NCBI GenBank assembly: GCA_002408065.1
Contig: DHQI01000120.1
Span: 22,199 to 63,585 of the forward strand
DNA from: Bacteroidales bacterium UBA5342
GTDB lineage: Bacteria > Bacteroidota > Bacteroidia > Bacteroidales > UBA5342
Direction: 5' to 3'
DNA length: 41,387 nucleotides
Part shown: one piece after another, positions 34,697 to 41,387 of the stretch
Layout of the letters: each line of letters begins with the position of its first letter
Numbering within the stretch: position 1 is the first letter of the stretch
Translations under genes and position numbers: made by a program
The notes under the pieces: generated by a model
What the model was told of the DNA's origin: nothing
What the model saw: only the letters and a program-made list of their open reading frames with translations
Databases searched by the model: none

Positions 34697-36388
34697 GTGA
34701 AAAAACGATTTTTATATACTTACAGGCAAAAACTACTCTTTAGCTTCATACTGCTATTTACATGTGTCGTATTAGCAGTAGCTGTTTTTGAGCACTTTTA
34801 TGAAAAACGCCTGAAAACAGAACAACTTCAACAGCGTCTGGTCAGTTATGCCGAGATGGTTTCAAAAAGCGCATCCGGTTATAATGAAGTGCATCAAATT
34901 AAAAGTATCACCGACCTGATGCCTGAGAACTTGCGTGTAACCTTAATAGACACTACCGGTACCGTCATATTCGATAACTTAGTAGATGATGAGTCTACAA
35001 TGGAGAATCATATCAACCGCCCTGAGGTAAAGGAAGCTTTGCATTCCGGACAAGGGTTTAACATTCGCTTTTCCAGTACACTGGGGCAAGATTATTATTA
35101 TGTAGCTATAATACGTAATAATATAATAATACGTACCTCGATGGCCTACACGCTCGATTTGGAAAAAAACTACCTCCGCCCCGACCGTTTGTTTCTCTTT
35201 TTCATCCTTGCCTTATTTGTCATCATCGTTTTTGTATTACAGCTCATTACAGGTAAGTTATCACAAGCGATTGAGGCTTTACGCGAATTTTCTTTGGAAA
35301 AATCACCCGATCATTATCAAGTATTTCCCGAGGGTGAACTAGGCGATATAGGCCGGCGTATAGTACACCTACACGCTAAAAATAAAGACCAAAAACTACG
35401 TCTGCAAAAAGAAAAAGACAAACTCATCAAACACTTTCATTATTCGGCTAATGGCATCGCCATTTATTCCAGTGATAAGAGTTTGGTCTACAACAATGCT
35501 TTGTTTGTTCAATACGCCGGCTTTATCTCACCGGATAATTTTGAAATTCACAACATACTGCAAACAAAGAATTTTGAAAAAATATTCGAATTTATTATTG
35601 CCCGCGACTCACAGTCTTATTCCGAAATAATAAGCATCTCAGAACGTAGTTTTGAAATAAAAGTAATCATGTTCGACGACTACAGTTTTGAAATAATGAT
35701 CTCTGATATAACACTGGCGGAGAAAAACCGTAAGATAAAACGGGATATGACCCAAAACATAGCTCACGAACTAAAGACGCCGGTCAGCACTATCAAAGGC
35801 TATCTGGAAACCATGCAAAATATGAAGGTGAGCCCCGAAAAACAGCAACACTTCATACAGCGTGCCAGCTTACAGGCCGAACGTCTTTCTGAGCTGGTCA
35901 CTGACATTGCTATGATTACTAAGATGGAAGAGAGTCCCAACCTGTACCCCAAAGAGCGGGTTCTGCTCAATGACATTATAGATCAGGCGACCGATAGCTC
36001 CCGGTTAAAAGTAAATGTGGAACTCAATGACAAGTTGTATATCATTGGTAGCCGTAACTTGCTACAAACTATTTTCCAGAACCTGATAGACAATGCTAAC
36101 CGCTATGCTGGTGCTGATGCTGAAATATTCATTCATTGCTACCTGCAGGATGAACAGTATTACTATTTTTCTGTTTATGATACGGGAAATGGGGTTGAAG
36201 AAAAATACCTTAATCGTATATTTGAACGCTTTTACCGAGTAGACGAAGGGCGCAATCGCAACGATGGTGGTACAGGCTTAGGCTTATCACTGGTGAAAAA
36301 TGCCGTCTTGATGCACAACGGTACTATTCAGGCAAAAAACCGTGCTGAAGGGGGATTGAAGTTTTTATTTACGCTTAGAAAGGAGTAG
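34697..36388 (+). CDS. phoR: PhoR-like membrane sensor histidine kinase
   Basis: A 563-residue kinase with a GTG start. Transmembrane helix 1 is residues about 11-30, a periplasmic domain of about 130 residues follows, and helix 2 is about 164-184. Then come a linker, a PAS-like region (about 243-335), and the catalytic core: His357 in NIAHELKTP, N box QNLIDNANRY (461-470), G1 DTGNG (495-499) and G2 GGTGLGLSLV (524-533). It is followed by its response regulator after a 213-bp gap with dispersed repeats. The Pho assignment rests on the Pho-type repeats around it, including its own promoter, and on its place in the phosphate locus. The family is certain, the exact signal is inferred. Confidence 0.78.
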   Translation: MKKRFLYTYRQKLLFSFILLFTCVVLAVAVFEHFYEKRLKTEQLQQRLVSYAEMVSKSASGYNEVHQIKSITDLMPENLRVTLIDTTGTVIFDNLVDDESTMENHINRPEVKEALHSGQGFNIRFSSTLGQDYYYVAIIRNNIIIRTSMAYTLDLEKNYLRPDRLFLFFILALFVIIVFVLQLITGKLSQAIEALREFSLEKSPDHYQVFPEGELGDIGRRIVHLHAKNKDQKLRLQKEKDKLIKHFHYSANGIAIYSSDKSLVYNNALFVQYAGFISPDNFEIHNILQTKNFEKIFEFIIARDSQSYSEIISISERSFEIKVIMFDDYSFEIMISDITLAEKNRKIKRDMTQNIAHELKTPVSTIKGYLETMQNMKVSPEKQQHFIQRASLQAERLSELVTDIAMITKMEESPNLYPKERVLLNDIIDQATDSSRLKVNVELNDKLYIIGSRNLLQTIFQNLIDNANRYAGADAEIFIHCYLQDEQYYYFSVYDTGNGVEEKYLNRIFERFYRVDEGRNRNDGGTGLGLSLVKNAVLMHNGTIQAKNRAEGGLKFLFTLRKE

Positions 36389-36405
36389 AATTACGGGTGA
36401 TATAA

Positions 36406-36560
36406 GACGGATGACGGATGACGGAAGTAGCCGGTCACTGAGTGAATTGTGAGGAACGAACAATTAGTATCCAAGTGAAAGGCGGAAGCCAAAAGCCAAC
36501 GCTTCGGCTCCGCTCAGCGACCGCAGCAAAAGGCTAATAGCTATAAAAGACAAACAAAAA
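36406..36560. repeat. Dispersed repeat sequence between phoR and phoB
   Basis: GACGGATGACGGATGACGGA (36406-36425) repeats an 8-bp unit, as does the gap at 5436. CCGGTCACTGAGTG next to it is the inverse of the CACTCAGTGA unit seen at about 5670, and a CGCTCAGCGACCG-like stretch follows near 36515. Confidence 0.5.
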
Positions 36561-36601
36561 CAAAATCATAAAAACTAAGCGAAAGCTTAAACCTAATTAC
36601 C

Positions 36602-37270
36602 ATGAAAATTTTAGTAGTAGACGACGAAAAGGATTTATGCGAAATTTTACAATTCAACCTCGAAAACGAAGGATTTGAAGTAGACACAGCACATTCTGCC
36701 GAGGAAGCTCTCGAAATGGAATTAACCGAATACAAGCTCATCCTGCTGGACGTGATGATGGGCACTATGTCGGGTTTTAAAATGGCCTCCATCCTGAAAA
36801 AAGAAAATGAGACCAAACAGATCCCTATCATCTTCCTCACAGCCCGTGAAAAAGAAAATGATATGCTGACCGGCTTTAGTATAGGTGCCGACGACTACAT
36901 CTCTAAGCCCTTCTCAATCAAAGAAGTAATAGCTCGCGTAAAAGCTGTCACTGCCCGTACTGGTGGCGCCGGCCTTGCTGAGACGATCAACTACAAATCT
37001 TTAGCTCTTAACATTGAGAAAAAAGAAGTCAACATCGATAAAGAACCGGTGAAACTGACAAAAACAGAATTTGAACTCATTCTTCTTTTCTTACAAAACA
37101 AAAACCGTATACTCTCCCGTGCCGATATTATGCAAAAGGTTTGGGGCGACGACGTATATGTGACTGACCGTACAGTAGACGTTAACATAGCCCGCTTGCG
37201 CAAAAAGATTGCACCTTATGGCAAACTGATTGTCACCAAGCAGTCTTATGGCTACGGTTTTATGGAGTAG
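36602..37270 (+). CDS. phoB: PhoB-like OmpR-family response regulator
   Basis: A 222-residue regulator. The receiver domain has Asp7 and Asp8 (VVDDEK), phospho-acceptor Asp50 (LILLDVM), Thr80 and Lys102 (ISKPF). The C-terminal winged helix (about 130-222) has LTKTEFELILLFL, SRADIMQKVWG, DRTVDVNIARLRKKI and the wing QSYGYGFME. PhoB-type proteins bind 7-bp repeats at an 11-bp period, exactly the spacing seen in five promoter regions around it. It is on the same strand as the kinase and is probably co-transcribed, closing at the terminator at 37411. Confidence 0.88.
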   Translation: MKILVVDDEKDLCEILQFNLENEGFEVDTAHSAEEALEMELTEYKLILLDVMMGTMSGFKMASILKKENETKQIPIIFLTAREKENDMLTGFSIGADDYISKPFSIKEVIARVKAVTARTGGAGLAETINYKSLALNIEKKEVNIDKEPVKLTKTEFELILLFLQNKNRILSRADIMQKVWGDDVYVTDRTVDVNIARLRKKIAPYGKLIVTKQSYGYGFME

Positions 37271-37410
37271 TTTTTTTAATGAAAAGTGGAAAATGAAAAG
37301 TGAAGAATGTAAAATGTAAAATGATGTTTCCCCTATCCCGAAAACATTGGGAGGAGCTCTGCAACCGAAAGTAAAGTATTATTACAACTGTTGCAAGATG
37401 CTTAAATATA

Positions 37411-37457
37411 AAAATGCAGTACTCTTAGCCTTAGGGCTTTGAACACTGCATTTTTTT
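37411..37457. terminator. Bidirectional terminator between phoB and the B12 operon
   Basis: AAATGCAGT (37412-37420) pairs with ACTGCATTT (37444-37452) with an inner AGCC/GGCT pair, and is followed by seven T on the plus strand; T/A-rich sequence follows on the minus strand also. The bases at 37280-37325 are a degenerate AAAATG/AAAGTG repeat. Confidence 0.8.
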
Positions 37458-37474
37458 ATACTCTTTTATTCAGA

Positions 37475-39523
37475 CTACTGAATCATGAGATTTTTCACTT
37501 GAACTCCGTTTTCAGTACTTACCTGTACGATGTATTGTCCTACCCGGGCTGTACTTAGATCAATACGCACATCCTCGCTTACAACATCTTGCACATAAAC
37601 CAGATGACCAAGCATATCGAATATTTTAACTTCTTTCATGCCAGATCCGCTTATCTTAAAGATGCCATTACTTGGGTTAGGATAGAGCGATAAGTAACAT
37701 TCTGTATTATTATCCATTCCAGTAACGGTAGACACGCTCACTTTCAAGGTATCAAACACAGACATTCCGGCTTCGCGTGCCTCCACCACTACAGTACTGT
37801 AACCAGTATCCAGAAAGTCAAGATTCAGATGATGACCTTCGATAGATGCATCTATTATCAACTCATTACTAAGCGCCTGAATTGAATAATTAAATTCAGG
37901 ATTGCTCTCGGAGTCATCGGCAAAAACAGCACTAAGATCAAGCGACTTATCAGCATCTGTTTTCAAAGCTTCCACATCGTCTAAAGGTGATTTTACATAA
38001 AGGCGCTTAGCATTTATATTATCCACACAAAAATAAGCAGGAGTTAAAAGTCCCCATTCATTACCTACTGTTGATTCCAAATGCATTTTTACGCTCACCA
38101 CCTGACCTAATGAAGACAAGTCAAACCATTGCCAAGTATCTACCACATAATCCATTGCCGCATTATCTGAACGATAATCAGCTAGCGCAAAAGTATCGGT
38201 GCCGGTAGAATTGCCATCTTTATCAAAACCTTCGGCTACTACCATACATAAATCCTTCACGGTACCATCTTCTCCTCCAAACTTAGCCGCCATAGCATCC
38301 CCATGCATAATGGACTCGTAAGTCCAGGAATTATTTGTGATATAACAACCCTCTATGACTTCGCCCTCAGCCGAACCGGTAATTTCAAAAGCCGGCATTT
38401 CACCAGGTCCCCACATGGCTCCGGGGTCATAAACCACCGCATAGTTACCATTGCCAGTCACATCTCCTCCGGCAATAGAATTATATTGATTTTCCTGACT
38501 TCCAACCGTCACATTATCTGTCTTATTGCTTATCGCAATACCATACCAAGCCGTGTATTCTCCCCAGTTTGTATCCTTGCTTTTGAACATAAAACTACCA
38601 CTTCCTTTTTCAAGAGCGACAGTTTCATAAGCTCCTGCATTGCTTGCATCTGCTTTTAGAAAAGTATCTTCGGCCAAAGCTATGTCCTCAAAGGTAGCAT
38701 TATCATACGACAACATATTGAGGTCCAAGGCTCCTGACACTTCTGTCGAGATCTCTCCTAACCATCCGGCTTCCATAAAACAGCCCGTTTGTACTTTAAC
38801 AAAATCGATATAGGCTAAGTCAACACTTTCACCATTGGCATCGATAGCATTCGAAATATCAAACTGGTTATATTTCCCCACAGCATTATAATCGTTCCCA
38901 CTATAGGTTTCGGCATAACCTTCGGTAAAACGCCCTTCTATATCCATATACCACCCATTAGCTGCTATCTCTTTACAGTCAGGTAGCTTTGTTCCTTTAA
39001 AAATGACAGAGTCTTTGCTATCGTCCCACCACTTAGCTTTATCTAAGGTATCTCGCAGGCCTTGATTATCTTTCCATATCACCTTGGTCAGATCATTTTT
39101 AGCTGTACCAGGTTTGTAAAAGGTAACTTCGTAGTTAGGAATATAGCCCGCGCTATCGGTTTCGCTACCTGAGAGCTCGTACCAAGTATCATCCGGTGCA
39201 CCATTTCCATTCTCATCCTGCATCACAAAAACGACTCCCGGCTGCGAATACACCCCAAAATCGTAGCCACCCCGATTATAGACAGAATGATCGAAACCAC
39301 CATCGACATGGCCGCCCCACCCGCCTAGAAGGATATAACCATCATTTTCGCCACTAAATTTCTTTGCATAGCCTTCAGCTTGCGTCATAGTAGCATGTTG
39401 CCCGGGTGCATATTCATAAGCATACACCGAATCGATGTATAAAGTACTCTCACTGGTAAGCGCACGTTGCGCCATTAGTTGTCCACATAGCAATGTCAAA
39501 ATAATTGCATAAATTTGTTTCAT
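37475..39523 (-). CDS. Large T9SS protein with DUF4465-like domain, B12 locus
   Basis: A 682-residue secreted protein with a signal peptide (ending QLMAQ). Residues about 20-265 are an extracellular domain that places Gly/Asp-rich motifs (ILLGGWGGHVDGGFDHSV, DENGNGAPDDTWYELSGSE, EGRFTEGYAETYSGNDYN). Residues about 275-510 match a DUF4465-type beta-sandwich (ATFEDIALAEDTF, YGIAISNKTDN, DTWQWFDLSSLGQVVSVKMHLEST). The C-terminus (YLSLYPNPSNGIFKISG, ending VKNLMIQ) is a T9SS sorting domain. DUF4465-type proteins are known to me to occur near Bacteroidota B12-uptake genes. Together with the upstream riboswitch this suggests a surface cobalamin-capture role. Confidence 0.78.
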   Translation of the reverse strand: MKQIYAIILTLLCGQLMAQRALTSESTLYIDSVYAYEYAPGQHATMTQAEGYAKKFSGENDGYILLGGWGGHVDGGFDHSVYNRGGYDFGVYSQPGVVFVMQDENGNGAPDDTWYELSGSETDSAGYIPNYEVTFYKPGTAKNDLTKVIWKDNQGLRDTLDKAKWWDDSKDSVIFKGTKLPDCKEIAANGWYMDIEGRFTEGYAETYSGNDYNAVGKYNQFDISNAIDANGESVDLAYIDFVKVQTGCFMEAGWLGEISTEVSGALDLNMLSYDNATFEDIALAEDTFLKADASNAGAYETVALEKGSGSFMFKSKDTNWGEYTAWYGIAISNKTDNVTVGSQENQYNSIAGGDVTGNGNYAVVYDPGAMWGPGEMPAFEITGSAEGEVIEGCYITNNSWTYESIMHGDAMAAKFGGEDGTVKDLCMVVAEGFDKDGNSTGTDTFALADYRSDNAAMDYVVDTWQWFDLSSLGQVVSVKMHLESTVGNEWGLLTPAYFCVDNINAKRLYVKSPLDDVEALKTDADKSLDLSAVFADDSESNPEFNYSIQALSNELIIDASIEGHHLNLDFLDTGYSTVVVEAREAGMSVFDTLKVSVSTVTGMDNNTECYLSLYPNPSNGIFKISGSGMKEVKIFDMLGHLVYVQDVVSEDVRIDLSTARVGQYIVQVSTENGVQVKNLMIQ

Positions 39524-39573
39524 AATTGTAGTTTAATTTTGATGTTAATTGAAGTTATTATTACGATTTGTAC

Positions 39574-39780
39574 TTAAGGGCAACAGAGAGTTTTGGCGAA
39601 CGCTGTTGCCCTTTCTTTTTCTATTTCTTTCAGACAGTTTATGCATAAACAGTCATCGTATTTCTGACTTATGTAGTCATAGGTTTCTTTGGAAATCACC
39701 ACTTTGACACAGTCGCATTCAAGTATATTATCATTCTTACACTCAAATGCCCGCTGGCAACGGGGGCACTCTTTAATCAT
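39574..39780 (-). CDS. Cysteine-rich CWC-type small protein
   Basis: A 68-residue protein with nine cysteines in metal-site-like spacing: CPRCQRAFEC, ILECDC, CLCINC and CC near the end. It resembles the Cys-rich CWC group often seen beside cobalamin genes. It is five bases after the membrane protein gene at 39786 and 50 bases before the DUF4465-like gene, so it is in the same operon. Zinc binding is likely; the role is not known. Confidence 0.72.
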   Translation of the reverse strand: MIKECPRCQRAFECKNDNILECDCVKVVISKETYDYISQKYDDCLCINCLKEIEKERATAFAKTLCCP

Positions 39781-39785
39781 ATAAG

Positions 39786-40349
39786 CTATATTCTGTTTAA
39801 ACGAAGGGCATAAATACGGCTTTGTGCCAACTCGAATGAACCAAACAAAACGCTGCTATAAAACAGATTACCCAAAAGTGTATTTTTCAAAAATGGAAGA
39901 CCAGCTGTGTAGCAGGCCATCAGTCCCGAAAAGGTTTTTGGGTACATCGTACCGCTTTGCCATACGCCGAAGTTGGAAATCAGAAAGAAAACAATAGCTG
40001 CCAGAATTGAAGCTAAAAAGACATTCTGCACTTTGACTTTTTTGAGCAAAACAAAGCCCAGCAAGCCAATAGCTATAAAGGCTACATAAGTCCAGAGGCA
40101 ACCTTGATAAAAGAAGACAAAGCCGTCGAAATATTGGGTATAGAGCACATTATTAATGACTAAATCGCTCAGCCACATGGCAATGACAGGCACTAACAAA
40201 GCGATATCTTTTCTTGAAAAATAGGCAGCGCCAAATAAAGACATAGCACCGATAGGCGCAAAATTAGAAGGATGTGGTAATAGGCGGCTGAACGCAGCAG
40301 CCAGTACCATCAGAGCTAACACTCCGTAACGTAAATTGATCGTTTTCAT
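39786..40349 (-). CDS. Membrane protein of the DUF6580/ECF-S-component type
   Basis: A 187-residue integral membrane protein starting MKTINLRYG at 40349 (a longer in-frame start at 40397 adds residues that do not look like a signal). It has about five hydrophobic helices (YGVLALMVLAAAFSRLLPH, ALLVPVIAMWLSDLVIN, LWTYVAFIAIGLLGFVLL, NVFLASILAAIVFFLISNFG). The layout and the RLLPHP-FAPIGAMSLFGAAYF motif fit DUF6580 membrane proteins, which resemble substrate-binding subunits of ECF transporters. It is the first gene after a cobalamin riboswitch, so a cobalamin or precursor role is likely. Confidence 0.75.
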   Translation of the reverse strand: MKTINLRYGVLALMVLAAAFSRLLPHPSNFAPIGAMSLFGAAYFSRKDIALLVPVIAMWLSDLVINNVLYTQYFDGFVFFYQGCLWTYVAFIAIGLLGFVLLKKVKVQNVFLASILAAIVFFLISNFGVWQSGTMYPKTFSGLMACYTAGLPFLKNTLLGNLFYSSVLFGSFELAQSRIYALRLNRI

Positions 40350-40408
40350 GATATCTACAAAATTTAAAATTAACAAGTTAATATGATTTTGCAGCACACA
40401 ACGAGAGC

Positions 40409-40426
40409 AGGAAAAGGGCTTTTCCT
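40409..40426 (-). promoter_or_regulatory. Hairpin in the riboswitch expression platform
   Basis: AGGAAAAGCCCTTTTCCT on the minus strand forms a tight hairpin between the B12 box and the ATG at 40349. No T tract follows, so it could be an alternate fold with the riboswitch and not a terminator. Confidence 0.4.
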
Positions 40427-40469
40427 AAGCTTCAGAAGTAAGACATGTTCCCTGTTCTCCGCAGGCTAC

Positions 40470-40665
40470 AAAATCGTATATCCCAATGGCAGGTCTTCTG
40501 ACTTAAGCTCTCTTTTCTTAGCGCCTTCCCATCCCGATCACTAAGGGTCAGTGGCGTGGTGTAAGAAAATCAACAACGAGCTATCACAGCAGCGGGAACT
40601 GTTGCCGAATTCGCGCCTCCGTATAAAACTACGGCAGACGTGGCACGGCATTCCCTTTTAATCTC
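40470..40665 (-). ncRNA. Cobalamin riboswitch 1
   Basis: On the minus strand the B12 box AAGTCAGAAGACCTGCC (40488-40504) is preceded by the core AACAGTTCCCGCTGCTGTGA and by a 5' GGGAATGCCGTGCC. The arrangement is that of AdoCbl/MeCbl riboswitches. It controls the operon at 39786-37475; edges are approximate. Confidence 0.9.
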
Positions 40666-40712
40666 AATAACAGACAAACATCTGCAAGGAGAACCATTTT
40701 GTGGACTTAAAA

Positions 40713-40976
40713 ACCTGAGTTCGGAATAAGATTATATCACAGTTTGAGATATTTTTGAGTAGAAATACACTCAAATTTGAGAAGGAATATCGGGATATTT
40801 CGAGCAGATTTGAGTGGATTTATGCCAAAAATATCCAAATCAGTTAGAAAAGTCCTTTTTGCACCATCTTTTAGCCGAATTTTCTTCAAAATAGTCCACT
40901 ATTCTTTCTGAAAACTCAGCCCAAATATGTCACAAACATGACTTTCTATGACAATAAGCTTATCCCGAACTCAGGT
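40713..40976. mobile_element. 264-bp MITE with 18-bp terminal inverted repeats
   Basis: Ends ACCTGAGTTCGGAATAAG (40713-40730) and CTTATCCCGAACTCAGGT (40959-40976) are inverted with one mismatch. The 5-bp flank TAAAA occurs on both sides (40708-40712, 40977-40981) as a target duplication. The interior has no coding frame. It is probably moved by an IS transposase elsewhere in the genome. Confidence 0.85.
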
Positions 40977-40981
40977 TAAAA

Positions 40982-41264
40982 GTATTAGTATATTATTATC
41001 TTATGAATCATTTTTAGAGGTTTAGAAACACACTTTGCCCACAGAGCACACATTGCCTTACAACAGCTAGAAGCACACATATACACTTTAAGCTATTGCA
41101 ATAAATTAAAAATAAAAGCGAAGGATGTTATACATAGACTGCAAATTAATTTGTTTTTAGTTTACAATAATTTTGCAGCCCACAGTGTTAAATTCAGAAA
41201 AGTAGAAACAAACAAAAAAACACTGAGCAGATCAGAACCCATTCACCGTAGGCCACAAAATCAT
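40982..41264. other. Gene-free stretch between riboswitches
   Basis: AT-rich; on the minus strand it begins with the expression-platform-like sequence after riboswitch 2. The only small frame is a nine-residue ATG frame near 41130, which I do not believe. Together with the MITE, no gene lies between the two riboswitches. Confidence 0.6.
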
Positions 41265-41387
41265 ATTGAAAGCAGTGGCAGGTCTTCTGACTTAATCTAT
41301 ATCTTTAGCGCCTTCCCATCCTAACCAAAAAAGACAGTGACATAAGCTAAAGAAGCAAACAGATTTCACAGCAGCGGGAACTGTTGC
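41265..41387 (-). ncRNA. Cobalamin riboswitch 2, cut by the window end
   Basis: On the minus strand AAGTCAGAAGACCTGCC (41277-41293) and the core GCAACAGTTCCCGCTGCTGTGA (41366-41387) match riboswitch 1; the 5' part lies beyond the window. It reads toward riboswitch 1. Confidence 0.88.

Noticed and set aside
41115..41145. Nine-codon minus-strand frame after riboswitch 2 as its regulated gene
   Set aside because: Length and composition give no support for a real product.

Overview
The window looks like a chromosomal segment of a Bacteroidota bacterium (my guess is a marine or gut Bacteroidales/Marinilabiliales type; the order is not settled by the sequence). The signs are a SusC-like receptor, several secreted proteins with a type IX secretion (T9SS) C-terminal sorting domain, surface-type lipoproteins, weak ribosome-binding sites, and repeated -7 promoter boxes of the Bacteroidota form TAnnTTTG. 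Base composition is moderately AT-rich. No tRNA, rRNA, CRISPR array or prophage was seen.

Region 1 (1-5.1 kb): a SusC-like TonB receptor that runs off the left edge, divergent from a LamG/T9SS protein. Both genes start transcription from the same 18-bp sequence in opposite orientations. A GH105-type lipoprotein and an alkaline-phosphatase-superfamily hydrolase follow and suggest glycan or acidic-sugar degradation. Region 2 (5.2-11.8 kb): a small zinc-ribbon protein, an ABC-F ATPase (Uup type) and a very large lamin-tail-domain secreted protein, separated by gaps rich in dispersed Bacteroidota repeats.

Region 3 (12.1-21.5 kb) is the most unusual part. It holds an AraC-type regulator with a degenerate HMA-like N-terminus, a PqqD-like RiPP-recognition protein, an ATP-grasp ligase, a tyrosine-rich T9SS protein, a PLP fold-III decarboxylase with a lasso-leader-like YxxPxI N-terminal tail, a urea-transporter/M23-peptidase fusion, a TPR-beta-barrel outer-membrane protein and a periplasmic TPR protein. 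I read this as a candidate undescribed biosynthesis and envelope-export system. The gene order is seen directly; the function is inference. Two large palindromes sit inside it and an exact 8 x 8-bp tandem repeat closes it.

Region 4 (21.5-37.5 kb): smpB, then a phosphate-starvation locus. It contains a PiT transporter with a PhoU-like tail, a porin, outer-membrane and surface lipoprotein genes, a TonB receptor, a small carboxypeptidase-regulatory-domain protein and a divergent PhoR/PhoB-like pair. Five promoter regions carry direct repeats resembling TTACAnn at an 11-bp period, the geometry of a Pho box, so these genes are probably one regulon read by the local two-component system.

Region 5 (37.4-41.4 kb): a cobalamin-controlled operon on the minus strand (putative ECF-type membrane protein, Cys-rich CWC protein, large T9SS DUF4465-like protein) behind a B12 riboswitch. 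A second B12 riboswitch lies about 0.6 kb upstream, with a 264-bp MITE and no recognisable gene between them.
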